DNA of 64,000 nt from JBAXXL01 sp037127915 (GCA_037127915.1 JBAXXL010000011.1:1-64000), one strand, 5' to 3'. Positions 47,216-56,057 are shown, counted from the first letter of the stretch. Notes: generated by a model from the sequence alone, not told the origin. Translations and numbers: made by a program.

Positions 47216-48019
47216 ATGAAAATAATCTCCTGGAATATCAACGGTCTTCGTTCTATAAACGGACAAAACCCAACACGCCGTTTTGATGAAGTTTTTCACG
47301 AAAATAAACTTTTCCCTTATATAGAAAGCCAAAATCCCGATATAATTTGTTTGCAGGAAACAAAAGCAGAGTTAGAACAAATTAACGAGGAACTTCGAAC
47401 ACCCCCGAATTATTCAGGCTGGTACCACTCCTGCCGTAGAAAAAAAGGTTATAGCGGAGTAGCAACTTACAGCAGAATTCAAGCTGTTTCTGTGAATAAT
47501 CTTATCGGCGAAGAACGTTTCGACGAGGAAGGGCGAATATTAGAAATGGATTTCGGTGATTTCGTACTTTTCAACGTGTATTTTCCGAATGGTACATCGG
47601 GCGATGATAGAGTTGATTATAAGCTCGATTTTTATGATGCCCTATTCAACCATACGGAAAGTCTGCGTAAATCCGGTAGAAACATAATTATCTGCGGCGA
47701 TTACAATACCGCGCACCACCCTATTGATTTGGCTAACCCAAAGCAAAACGAAATGAATTCCGGTTTCTTGCCTATAGAGCGAAAGAAATTGGATTGGGTT
47801 GAAAGCTTGGGCTATGTTGATGTGTATCGCCAATATGAAGAAGGACCGAGCAATTATACCTGGTGGAGTAACCGCGCCCGCGCACGTGAGAACAACGTTG
47901 GCTGGCGCATTGATTATTTCTTTGTTAATAAAGAATTTTTGCCGCGCGTGAAGGATTGTTACCATCAACCGGATATGATGGGTTCAGACCACTGCCCGAT
48001 AGTGCTGGAAATTGAATAA
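47216..48019 (+). CDS. xth: Exodeoxyribonuclease III / AP endonuclease
   Basis: Base-excision-repair nuclease, 267 residues, that cuts abasic sites and degrades duplex DNA 3' to 5'. Motifs: WNINGLRS (5-12), ICLQETKAEL, FNVYFPNGT, GDYNTAHHPIDLANPK, RIDYFFVN and MGSDHCPIVLEIE at the end, with the catalytic Asp-His pair. It is the last gene of the forward cluster, 1 bp after kdsA. Confidence 0.97.
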   Translation: MKIISWNINGLRSINGQNPTRRFDEVFHENKLFPYIESQNPDIICLQETKAELEQINEELRTPPNYSGWYHSCRRKKGYSGVATYSRIQAVSVNNLIGEERFDEEGRILEMDFGDFVLFNVYFPNGTSGDDRVDYKLDFYDALFNHTESLRKSGRNIIICGDYNTAHHPIDLANPKQNEMNSGFLPIERKKLDWVESLGYVDVYRQYEEGPSNYTWWSNRARARENNVGWRIDYFFVNKEFLPRVKDCYHQPDMMGSDHCPIVLEIE

Positions 48020-48181
48020 TTGAAAATTGAAAATTGAAAGTTGAAAGTTGAAAATGATAAAACAGGTCATCGCGCGTAGTCGAGATGCCTGGAAAATATA
48101 GTTTCTAACAATTTTAATCCCTTCGAATTCGACGGCTTTGGAATCAATTTACAATCCAAATTTTAATTATGGCGATTTTGC

Positions 48182-48241
48182 CACAATTAGAAATAATCCC
48201 GATTTTAATTATACCTAATTCGGTATAATTAAAATTTTGCT
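48182..48241 (+). pseudogene. Fossil KilA-N fragment with palindromic core
   Basis: Codons at 48192-48233 read NNPDFNYT-stop-FGIIK, aligning with NNPIFNSPEFGGIKN of the intact KilA-N gene 390 bp downstream. A GAA to TAA change breaks the frame. The core is a hairpin with 14-nt perfect arms (48202-48215 and 48222-48235). The rest of the gene is unrecognisable. The whole 380-bp gap 48020-48399 otherwise shows only AT-rich sequence and a small repeat (AATTGAAAATTGAAAGTTG) after xth. Confidence 0.65.
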
Positions 48242-48399
48242 ATTTTTGTATAATTGGATACGTTTTTTTGGAATAATTTTCAATAAAGAGAATTCAACGG
48301 GTTTGAAAATTCATTTGATATTAATAATTTATCAATAATTACCGAATTAGAAGTGATAGAAAACTGATAAATATTCACAATCCTCTGGGTAAAAAAATT

Positions 48400-49221
48400 A
48401 TGGCTAAAATAAAAAGAATTAATGTAAAAGGTACTGAAATAACCATTATTGAACATCAGAATTCTGATTTTATCTCATTAACTGATATGGTAAAAGGTTT
48501 CGAGGATGGTTTAGTTTTAATTGAAAAATGGTTAAGAAACAAAAATACTATTGAGTTTATTGGTATTTGGGAAGAACTTAATAACCCAATTTTTAATTCC
48601 CCCGAATTCGGGGGAATTAAAAATGAGGCTGGTCTCAATCGTTTTACTCTTTCTGTTAAAAAATGGATAGAAAAAACCAATGCTATTGGAATAATTGCAA
48701 AGACCGGAAGATATGGAAGTGGTACTTATGCCCATAAAGAGATTGCTTTCGAATTTGGAAGCTGGCTTAGTCCTGCTTTTAAAATGTATCTTATTAAAGA
48801 ATTTCAACGTCTTAAAGACGAAGAAAATAGCCGTTTAAATCTTGAGTGGAATTTTCATAGGACGCTGGCAAAAGTTAATTATCATATTCATACAGATGCT
48901 ATTAAGGAAAATCTAATTCCTGCATCATTGACTATTAAGCAAATAAATTATGTATATGCCAGCGAGGCGGATATGCTTAATATGGCACTGTTCGGGCTGA
49001 CTGCTCAGGAATGGAGAACGGCAAATCCTGATAAAGACGGGAATATGCGCGATTTTGCAAACATTGAACAATTAGTAGTACTATCAAATATGGAAAGTAT
49101 AAATGCAGTACTAATTAGTCAAGGGGCATCCCAATCGGAGCGGTTGGTACAATTAAACCAAATTGCTATAACTCAAATGACATCATTAGTAAGCAATAAA
49201 CAAATAAAAAAATTGAAATAA
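48400..49221 (+). CDS. KilA-N domain protein
   Basis: A 273-residue KilA-N protein. The domain runs from about 15 to 125: DFISLTDMVKGF, LIEKWLRNKNTIEFIGIWEEL, KKWIEKTNAIGIIAKTGRYG and AHKEIAFEFGSWLSPAFKMY, then a coiled helix LIKEFQRLKDEENSRLN. KilA-N is a DNA-binding module typical of phages, large DNA viruses and their satellites. The C-terminal part (130-273) is an ORF-specific domain without a clear name. Codons 64-75 are a perfect DNA palindrome. It stands between xth and a PRA-PH-like gene, 19 bp before the latter. Confidence 0.85.
   Translation: MAKIKRINVKGTEITIIEHQNSDFISLTDMVKGFEDGLVLIEKWLRNKNTIEFIGIWEELNNPIFNSPEFGGIKNEAGLNRFTLSVKKWIEKTNAIGIIAKTGRYGSGTYAHKEIAFEFGSWLSPAFKMYLIKEFQRLKDEENSRLNLEWNFHRTLAKVNYHIHTDAIKENLIPASLTIKQINYVYASEADMLNMALFGLTAQEWRTANPDKDGNMRDFANIEQLVVLSNMESINAVLISQGASQSERLVQLNQIAITQMTSLVSNKQIKKLK
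48589..48624. repeat. Perfect 36-bp palindrome inside the KilA-N gene
   Basis: Fifteen-base arms (48589-48603 and 48610-48624) around GAATTC form a wholly self-complementary 36-mer. It encodes IFNSPEFGGIKN (residues 64-75), and the same peptide would be read on the opposite strand. An analogous hairpin with different arm bases occupies the matching codons of the fossil copy at 48202-48235. Confidence 0.9.
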
Positions 49222-49240
49222 ATATATAATTGGAAATAAA

Positions 49241-49630
49241 ATGAATAATGAATTGAGAAGTGTTGAGGAATTTCACACAAAGTTTTTAGTAAATTTGGAG
49301 CATACGCCTTGTATTCCAAAGGAAAGAACCGATTTGCGGGTGTCATTGATTCAGGAAGAATTGAACGAACTTAAAGAAGCCATCGCCGACAACAATATGG
49401 TCGAGGTATTGGATGCATTGGTTGATTTGCAGTATGTTTTATCGGGAACTATTTTGGAATTCGGACTACAGCATATATTCGACGATGCTTTCCGGGAAGT
49501 ACACTCCAGCAATATGACCAAATTGGATGCTGATGGAAATCCTATATTCCGCGAAGACGGTAAAGTGATGAAATCAGAACTTTGGAGACCGCCAAATTTG
49601 AAGCAGTTTTTAGAAGGATTCGGAATTTAA
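49241..49630 (+). CDS. Nucleotide pyrophosphohydrolase, PRA-PH/MazG-like
   Basis: A 129-residue all-alpha NTP pyrophosphohydrolase of the phosphoribosyl-ATP pyrophosphohydrolase/MazG fold. The metal-binding pattern is IQEELNELKEAIAD (residues 36-49) followed by VEVLDALVDLQYVL (53-66), i.e. EExxE with a later E/D-x-x-D. A conserved tail WRPPNLKQFLEGFGI matches the Cof-like/PRA-PH phage-type relatives. It would hydrolyse a nucleotide to its monophosphate and pyrophosphate; the substrate is unknown. It follows the KilA-N gene by 19 bp, and a terminator follows. Confidence 0.8.
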   Translation: MNNELRSVEEFHTKFLVNLEHTPCIPKERTDLRVSLIQEELNELKEAIADNNMVEVLDALVDLQYVLSGTILEFGLQHIFDDAFREVHSSNMTKLDADGNPIFREDGKVMKSELWRPPNLKQFLEGFGI

Positions 49631-49637
49631 ATTTGAT

Positions 49638-49672
49638 GAACTGTCCAACACTTTCAAGATGTTGGACAGTTC
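49638..49672 (+). terminator. Terminator after the PRA-PH gene
   Basis: Thirteen-bp arms GAACTGTCCAACA and TGTTGGACAGTTC with a 9-nt loop, between convergent genes; the following sequence is T-rich but lacks an uninterrupted run. Confidence 0.7.
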
Positions 49673-49710
49673 AATTTGTTGGAAACACTTTATATTTTAT
49701 CATCAATCAA

Positions 49711-51753
49711 TTATAATTTGATGATCCTATTAATATTATTATCACATTTAACAAAATAAATTCCGGTTGGTAAGGTTTCTAAATTAACTTCCCACTTATT
49801 TACACCAGCAGGTATTTTGTTTTGCAAAACATATTGACCGAGGATATCAAAAATCTGCATATCAATAGACTCATTCCACGTTTTATCCAAGTATATCGTC
49901 AAAATGTTCTCTGTAGGATTTGGATATATTCTTAGATAATTCTCCGCAAGCTTCTCATCTTTAGCGTTTGATATACCGAAATCACTCAGTTTTGCTTTAA
50001 ATAAACCATCAGAAGTACCAGTAAAAATTTCTTTGCCGATTATAGCTAAAGAGTTAATATTCAAATTTTTTAATCCCGAATTGAACTGATTCCAAGTGTT
50101 CCCGTTGTCTTTTGACAAATAAACACCCGCAATTGAACTTCCAACAAAAATGTCGTTTCCTTTAACTTGTAATGAATTAACAGGTTTTGTTGGATATTCT
50201 GTTTTAACCCAATTATCACCAGCATCAGTTGATATATAGACTGCTGTATAAGCTCCCACAATTATATTATCTCCACTAAACTCTATGGCTCTGATTTTAG
50301 TATTAGACAAACCAATATTTTTAGTTGACCAATTTTGACCGTTATCTATAGATAGAAATATTCCATCGTTATTAGTTCCAATAAATATTTTTTCATTTTT
50401 TACAGCAATAATTCTAATTGAAGGATTTGTTAACCCAATATTAACATAAGCCCAATTTTCTCCTTTATTATTAGATATATATAATCCATTTGAACATCCT
50501 GCCAACAATATATTATCTTTTATAGCTGTACAGAGTATTTGAGTACCTGTTGGCAAGCCATTACTTTTGTTAATCCAATTATTTCCATTATCTGATGATA
50601 AAAACGCTCCTGATGAACTAGTTCCAACCAAAAGATTATTACCATTCTTAGATAATGATAAAATTGATGGATCTATCAAGCCTTCATTTTTATTACACCA
50701 ACTTGAACCATTATCATCAGATAGGAATATTCCATATTTTTCAGATCCAGCTAAAATATTATTATCGGATTCAATTAAAGTTCTTATTGGCGAATCATGA
50801 ATACCAGTTCTAGAACTTTCCCAATTATCTCCTTTATCACTCAATTTTACTACACCTTTGAATGCTGTTGCGGCATAAATATTATTATCCGCGCATTTCA
50901 AGGAATATACACTACACAAGCCAATACCGCTATTAATATATTCCAAAGAATCCACATTTACGTTTGATCGAACAACTGATACATCTATCATGCCGGCATA
51001 TATATACTTGCCTGCCGCTAATATTGTATAAGGTGTAAACTCATTGATTATTTCCCAATCTTTTTGGTACCAATTTTTTCCATAATCAGTTGAAATTAAT
51101 AACCCTGAACTTCGGGACCCGGCTATGACGGTTGTTCCAAAACCATATAGAGAACGTATATCGGATGGTAATATGCAATTGTTTCCAAAATCAATCCCAG
51201 AATCACCATAATTAAATGAAACAAAGATGCCTCCAGTAGTACCTGCGTAAATATATGATTTGTCAACCCATAAGGAATTTACATTAAGATTGGGTAAACC
51301 GTTATTAAGTGCTGTCCAGGTATTTCCTTTATCGGTAGAATGGAATATGCCACTTCCATTAGTTGCAACATACAAGTTAAAATAATCGCCTATTATAGAT
51401 TTAATGATAGTATTTTTAATAATATTATCTTTCGTTATCCAATTATTTCCTTCATCCAAAGAATAGTATAAACCCTTTGAAGTCCCTGCGTAAAGTATGT
51501 TATTGTTCCATAGAATTGAATATATTACTACTGGCATAGGCAATCCGTTATTTTTTTGGGACCAATTTCTTCTTGAATCTGTTGATATAAATACTCCACC
51601 ACTATCGGTACCAGCATAAAAGTGGTTGCTATTTACCTCTAACGCATAAACACGAAAGTCTTCAATGTTTTTACAAACCCTTTCCCATTGGGCATTACAG
51701 TTAAAAGCAAACAATAATTCAAAAAGCAAAATTAAAAGATACAAACGTTTCAT
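49711..51753 (-). CDS. T9SS-exported Asp-box repeat protein
   Basis: Exported protein of about 680 residues. The ATG at 51753 starts a clean signal peptide (MKRLYLLILLFELLFAFNCNAQ) with GGAG 8 nt before it; the frame is open 26 codons further upstream but that is not a signal sequence. The body has at least ten Asp-box-like repeats, S-T/D-D-x-G-N-x-W, each spaced about 40-45 residues (STDRGKTW type: STDKGNTW, STDYGKNW, SDDNGSSW, SSDNGNNW, SIDNGQNW, SKDNGNTW), likely propeller blades. The last 80 residues (LRIYPNPTENILTIYLD to NNINRIIKL) are a T9SS type A sorting domain. It is a relative of the protein at 16031-18208. Confidence 0.88.
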   Translation of the reverse strand: MKRLYLLILLFELLFAFNCNAQWERVCKNIEDFRVYALEVNSNHFYAGTDSGGVFISTDSRRNWSQKNNGLPMPVVIYSILWNNNILYAGTSKGLYYSLDEGNNWITKDNIIKNTIIKSIIGDYFNLYVATNGSGIFHSTDKGNTWTALNNGLPNLNVNSLWVDKSYIYAGTTGGIFVSFNYGDSGIDFGNNCILPSDIRSLYGFGTTVIAGSRSSGLLISTDYGKNWYQKDWEIINEFTPYTILAAGKYIYAGMIDVSVVRSNVNVDSLEYINSGIGLCSVYSLKCADNNIYAATAFKGVVKLSDKGDNWESSRTGIHDSPIRTLIESDNNILAGSEKYGIFLSDDNGSSWCNKNEGLIDPSILSLSKNGNNLLVGTSSSGAFLSSDNGNNWINKSNGLPTGTQILCTAIKDNILLAGCSNGLYISNNKGENWAYVNIGLTNPSIRIIAVKNEKIFIGTNNDGIFLSIDNGQNWSTKNIGLSNTKIRAIEFSGDNIIVGAYTAVYISTDAGDNWVKTEYPTKPVNSLQVKGNDIFVGSSIAGVYLSKDNGNTWNQFNSGLKNLNINSLAIIGKEIFTGTSDGLFKAKLSDFGISNAKDEKLAENYLRIYPNPTENILTIYLDKTWNESIDMQIFDILGQYVLQNKIPAGVNKWEVNLETLPTGIYFVKCDNNINRIIKL

Positions 51754-51940
51754 AAAACAAACTCCAAATAATAATCCCGAAAATAATGGGTAATAATATA
51801 AAATAAAAATCAAATTAATATTATTATACAAAATTAGGAATTATTTTTCATACAAGAACATAAAATTAGAAAAAGAAAAAGGGCTGACACACAAGTCAGC
51901 CCACTACAATCAAAATTCAAAATTCGTAATTCGTAATTAT

Positions 51941-52495
51941 TTAAAAAACTACTTTAAAATCAATGTGAAACTCATCTTTTGTTACAATGCCCAATAGTGA
52001 TGGCGGGTCAATTTTATAGTCCGTCATTTTGACTGGAAAACCACCGGTTACTGTAAGTTGATCACCTGATTTTTTAACTTGAGCATCGAATGAGATAGAT
52101 TTAGTAACACCGTGAAAAGTCAGGTTTCCTTTTACTTTGAGTGTATTTCCGTTTTTCTCTATAGATTTGCTTGAGAAAGTCACGGAAGGGTATTTTATTC
52201 CGTCAGTTACTTCAATCATGTGCGAATCGCGGTTAGCGTTTTTACTGTCGAATGATGCTAATTTAGCTGTTACAGCCACTTGGGAAATATTGTCTTTGTC
52301 TGCATCAACCATTATAACGGATGTTACTGCATCGCTTACACCTGTCCATTCGTGTAATGGATGTGTCATTGTATATGTAATTTCAGATTTTTTCTTGTCG
52401 TTATATACTTTTGTTTCTGTTTGTGCGAAAACTGATGAACAAACAGTTACCAAAAGTACTGTCATCAGTGCGTATTTAAGAATGTTTCTTTTCAT
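51941..52495 (-). CDS. YceI family exported lipid/isoprenoid-binding protein
   Basis: A 184-residue periplasmic YceI protein, signal peptide 1-24 (ends SSVFA). The lipocalin-like barrel opens at SEITYTMTHPLHEWTGVSD and shows KLASFDSKNANRDSHM, KYPSVTFSSKSI and GNLTFHGVTKSISFDAQV, with DEFHIDFKVVF closing it. YceI proteins bind polyisoprenoids or similar lipids. It is 30 bp after the four-helix membrane protein on the same strand. YceI and b561-type membrane cytochromes often share operons, which supports a quinone/isoprenoid link here. Confidence 0.93.
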   Translation of the reverse strand: MKRNILKYALMTVLLVTVCSSVFAQTETKVYNDKKKSEITYTMTHPLHEWTGVSDAVTSVIMVDADKDNISQVAVTAKLASFDSKNANRDSHMIEVTDGIKYPSVTFSSKSIEKNGNTLKVKGNLTFHGVTKSISFDAQVKKSGDQLTVTGGFPVKMTDYKIDPPSLLGIVTKDEFHIDFKVVF

Positions 52496-52525
52496 ATTCT
52501 ACTTTATAATAATATTAATAAAAAA

Positions 52526-53284
52526 TTAAAATGATAATACAATCATTGCCGCGGCGAAAGAGCCAAATGCAGTAAATGCCGCAGCACGATGATATACTTT
52601 AAGATCTTTGCTTAAAGCATAATTGCCGTTCTCTTTTGCTGTTTCAATTTGTCCTGCTAATACATTTGTTGCTACCATACCTGTAAGATGGACGATTGCT
52701 AAGCCCATGTGTAACTTAACACTACTATATCCTTTCTTGTCTTCGAGCATTTTTGGCGGTGTAAAGAAAGCTAATCCGGCAGTTGTAAAATAACCAATAT
52801 TTACTGCGGCGGCTAAACTTTCGTGCAGATCTTTTGTTTTTTGCGAATCACCTTCTTTGCCATTTACGGAATAATCAAATAAGTTTGTCCCAACAATACC
52901 TTGAGCAACCATGCCTGCTAATGTTGCAAAACCAACTATCTGATGTGTGGTCAACATAACGCGTCTTATTTTCAACTCCCTTGCCCTATTTTCAGGGTTC
53001 AATTCGAAAATATTAAAATTTCTCATTAATCCTTTCTTACCCCATAACATACGTTGAGTAAAGAGCATGTGGTCAGGTAATAATGGTTCAGCTTTGTCAT
53101 TGGCTGTAATATCACCCAAAAGGTCATCCTGACCGTCGGGCTGGGCTTCTTCGTTTTGAACTCTTAATTCTGCAATTGCAGTTTTATTAAGAATATCTCC
53201 CGGGTCGGATGCAATCGGATATTCCTGTGCATTCAATTGAATGGATAAAAGAATTATACCAAATAATAGTACTACTTTTTTCAT
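52526..53284 (-). CDS. Membrane protein with conserved histidines, cytochrome b561-like
   Basis: A 252-residue exported/membrane protein. A signal peptide at about 1-20 (ends LNAQ) precedes a 75-residue periplasmic segment, then four transmembrane helices. Each helix starts with or contains a histidine (THQIVGF near 114, LHESLAA near 154, LHMGLAIVHLTG near 192 and 199, YHRAAAF near 232), the arrangement expected of a four-helix b-type cytochrome. No family name is certain. The frame is open from a GTG at 53296; the ATG at 53284 is chosen because it begins the signal peptide directly. Co-directional with the YceI gene 30 bp downstream. Confidence 0.65.
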   Translation of the reverse strand: MKKVVLLFGIILLSIQLNAQEYPIASDPGDILNKTAIAELRVQNEEAQPDGQDDLLGDITANDKAEPLLPDHMLFTQRMLWGKKGLMRNFNIFELNPENRARELKIRRVMLTTHQIVGFATLAGMVAQGIVGTNLFDYSVNGKEGDSQKTKDLHESLAAAVNIGYFTTAGLAFFTPPKMLEDKKGYSSVKLHMGLAIVHLTGMVATNVLAGQIETAKENGNYALSKDLKVYHRAAAFTAFGSFAAAMIVLSF

Positions 53285-53430
53285 TCTGTTTCTCACTTTT
53301 AATTTATAACTAATTTATTTATTAATGTAAAATTTCATTCTTAAATTTAGATTAACTTTAATTTTATGTTTTGGCAAAATTAATAAATTTTATAGACGAA
53401 ATAAATGGTGGTTTTAGTTGAGAAACTCCA

Positions 53431-53469
53431 AAAAAAAACTCATCCGATGACTTCGAGTCGTCAGATGAG
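53431..53469 (-). terminator. Terminator of ettA
   Basis: Arms CTCATCCGATGACT and AGTCGTCAGATGAG (53439-53469, one mismatch), followed on the minus strand by T8 read from the A-run at 53431-53438. Same palindrome family as 8411-8441. Confidence 0.85.
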
Positions 53470-53523
53470 TAAAATTTTTAGAAGATGGACTCCACTTGAA
53501 AGTTGCGTCCATCTATATATTTA

Positions 53524-55212
53524 TTAATGTATTAGCTTTTTATACTTTATTCTTGTCGGTTGCAAATCGCCCAAGCGTTTCTTCTTGTTTACTTCATAAT
53601 CCGAGAAACTACCTTCGAAGAAATAAGCTGTGCTATCGCCTTCGAAAGCTAATATATGAGTGCATACCCTGTCTAAAAACCATCTATCATGGGAAATGAC
53701 AACCGCGCAACCTGCAAAGTTATCCAAACCATCCTCCAAAGCCCGCAATGTGTTAATATCCAAGTCGTTTGTAGGCTCATCCAATAGTAAAACATTCCCT
53801 TCTTCTTTTAGCGTCATAGCCAAATGCAAGCGGTTCCTTTCACCACCTGAAAGGTATTTAACCGCTTTGTTTTGCTCTGTTCCGCCAAAATTAAATCTTC
53901 CGAGAAACGCTCTTGTATTTATTCTTTGGTCACCCATCATAATGATTTCCTGCCCGTCGGAAAAGTTTTCCCAAACAGTTTTTTCTTGATCAATATTAGA
54001 ATGGCTCTGATCAACATAAGCTAACTTAACAGTAGAACCTATTTCAAAATCTCCTTCATCGTATTCAACTTCTTTCATTATCATACGAAATAGCGTTGTT
54101 TTACCGGCACCGTTTGGTCCAATAACACCAACAATACCATTTGGTGGAAGTGAAAAATTTAGATTTTCGAAAAGCAATTTATCGTCATAACCTTTTGCTA
54201 CATTTTGGGCATTAATAACCAAATTACCTAAACGAGGTCCATTAGGAATAAAAATCTCTAATTTTTCCTCTTTCAGCTTTTGTTCTTGGCTCATCGCCAT
54301 ATCATAACTGTTCAACCTTGCTTTTTGCTTGGTTTGTCTGCCTTTCGGACTCATTCTCACCCACTCCAACTCGCGCTCTAAAGTCTTACGTCTTTTTGAT
54401 GCTTGTTTTTCTTCAAGTGCCATACGCGATGTTTTTTGCTCTAACCACGATGTGTAGTTACCTTGCCAAGGAATGCCTTCTCCTCTATCCAATTCCAATA
54501 TCCAACCCGCTACATTATCCAAGAAATATCTATCATGTGTTACGGCTATTACTGTACCTTTATATTGATTCAAGTGCTCTTCTAACCACAATACCGATTC
54601 AGCATCCAAATGGTTCGTAGGCTCATCGAGCAATAAAACATCAGGTTGTGTAAGCAGTAAACGGCAAAGTGCAACGCGACGGCGTTCACCACCGGATAAT
54701 ATTTTAATAGGAGTATCACCGTCGGGTGTACGCAAAGCATCCATTGCTATTTCTAGCTTTGTAGCAATTTCCCAAGCATTTTCTGTATCCATTCTATCTT
54801 GGATTTTTGCTTGCTTGTTCATTAATTGTTCCATCTTGTCAGGGTCTTCGTAATACTCAGGCAATCCGAACATATCGTTAATTTCGTTATATTCGGCAAT
54901 TAAAGCCATTGTTGGTGCGACGCCTTCCCTAATAATATCAATTACAGTTTTGCTTTCGTCCAATTCAGGATTTTGTTCCAAATAACCTACAGTGTATCCT
55001 GAAGAGAATGTTACATCTCCATCGTGATCTGTATCTAATCCGGCAATTATCTTTAATAGTGTTGATTTACCTGAACCATTTAATCCAAGAATACCAATCT
55101 TTGCACCGTAAAAAAAGCTCAAATATATATTATTGAGCACCGGTTTATTTCCCTGAGGATAGAGTTTTGACACTCCAGTCATCGAGAAAATAATTTTCTT
55201 ATCGTCAGCCAT
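53524..55212 (-). CDS. ettA: Energy-dependent translational throttle protein EttA
   Basis: Ribosome-binding ABC-F ATPase of 562 residues that gates the first elongation steps by sensing the ATP/ADP ratio. Two ABC cassettes: Walker A GLNGSGKST and GPNGAGKTT, signatures ILSGGERRRVALCRLLLTQP and YLSGGERNRLHLAMTLKE, Walker B DVLLLDEPTNHLDAES and VLLLDEPTNDLDINT. The linker (about 240-300) contains the basic WVRMSPKGRQTKQKARL segment and the family's arm insertion. The C-terminal FEGSFSDYEVNKKKRLG is EttA-specific. It is transcribed alone and ends at a good terminator. Confidence 0.96.
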   Translation of the reverse strand: MADDKKIIFSMTGVSKLYPQGNKPVLNNIYLSFFYGAKIGILGLNGSGKSTLLKIIAGLDTDHDGDVTFSSGYTVGYLEQNPELDESKTVIDIIREGVAPTMALIAEYNEINDMFGLPEYYEDPDKMEQLMNKQAKIQDRMDTENAWEIATKLEIAMDALRTPDGDTPIKILSGGERRRVALCRLLLTQPDVLLLDEPTNHLDAESVLWLEEHLNQYKGTVIAVTHDRYFLDNVAGWILELDRGEGIPWQGNYTSWLEQKTSRMALEEKQASKRRKTLERELEWVRMSPKGRQTKQKARLNSYDMAMSQEQKLKEEKLEIFIPNGPRLGNLVINAQNVAKGYDDKLLFENLNFSLPPNGIVGVIGPNGAGKTTLFRMIMKEVEYDEGDFEIGSTVKLAYVDQSHSNIDQEKTVWENFSDGQEIIMMGDQRINTRAFLGRFNFGGTEQNKAVKYLSGGERNRLHLAMTLKEEGNVLLLDEPTNDLDINTLRALEDGLDNFAGCAVVISHDRWFLDRVCTHILAFEGDSTAYFFEGSFSDYEVNKKKRLGDLQPTRIKYKKLIH

Positions 55213-55344
55213 ATTTTTTAATTCATTAATTAATATTATTATAAATAAATTACTTATGTCACATAAGCAATTTTGATATTTGTTCTTTTTTCTTAATAGG
55301 TATCTATGAGCGTATAATTCATAGATTTATTGTTTTTTTTAAAA

Positions 55345-56049
55345 TTATTTACCTTTTTCAAGTTCCTCAAAAGATATATCCATGAGTTTAAAATTTTTCC
55401 AGTCTTGATAATCGAAATGCCACCATTCTGTTGGAAAAACCGTAAAACCGTATTTGGACATTACTTTAATCAATCTTGAGCGGTTATTACTGACAATTTT
55501 TGACACATCGGTATCATTGGGATTTGCTTTTACAGTAAAATCATCATACCCCGTAGGCATTTCTAATTCTTTTCCCGTACTCAAATAGACCAAACTAACA
55601 TCGACTGCGCAACCTCGATTATGCCTCGAGCCATACTTCGGATTTGCACAAAAATTCGAATCCGGCATAACTTCATAAAACTTCATCGTGGCTTGATATG
55701 GGCGGTAAGCATCATAAATTTTCAGTCCGATTTTTTGCTTTGACAATTCTTTTTGAACCATCTTTAAAGCTTCTGCGGCAGGTAACCTCAGAAACGCCAT
55801 TGGTTTTGAGTATATTATTTGATGAGTGAAATTATTTGTACTAGCATAACGGATATCAAGTACAATACCCGGAATAAATTTTTCTATATCAACCAATTGG
55901 TTGCTTTTATTTATAGTTAAACAGCTATCATATTGCGATATTGTTTGAACAATATCCAGTCCATAAGGATTACTTTTTATATTTTGCGCGCGAGTACAAA
56001 TTCCAAAAATTAGAACTAAAAATATAACAGAAATTAGTTTCCTATTCAT
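55345..56049 (-). CDS. D-alanyl-D-alanine dipeptidase, VanX-like (M15D)
   Basis: Exported M15 family zinc dipeptidase of 234 residues, signal peptide 1-21 (ends CTRAQ). Zinc ligands lie in SRHNRGCAVDVSLVYL (His and Asp) and EWWHFDY (His), with YDAYRPYQATMKFYEV upstream. The family hydrolyses D-Ala-D-Ala; outside glycopeptide-resistance clusters such enzymes recycle cell-wall peptides or supply D-Ala. It lies 8 bp after the SBBP-repeat gene, so the two are probably co-transcribed. No vanA or vanH is near, which argues against a resistance operon. Confidence 0.9.
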   Translation of the reverse strand: MNRKLISVIFLVLIFGICTRAQNIKSNPYGLDIVQTISQYDSCLTINKSNQLVDIEKFIPGIVLDIRYASTNNFTHQIIYSKPMAFLRLPAAEALKMVQKELSKQKIGLKIYDAYRPYQATMKFYEVMPDSNFCANPKYGSRHNRGCAVDVSLVYLSTGKELEMPTGYDDFTVKANPNDTDVSKIVSNNRSRLIKVMSKYGFTVFPTEWWHFDYQDWKNFKLMDISFEELEKGK

Positions 56050-56057
56050 AATCGTAC

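Noticed and set aside
48456..48807. Reverse-strand frames inside the KilA-N gene
   Set aside because: They are shadows that share the palindrome peptide with the true gene; the forward frame has the KilA-N domain.
55345..56049. Vancomycin-resistance operon
   Set aside because: The VanX-like enzyme has no vanH, vanA or regulator beside it and carries a signal peptide.
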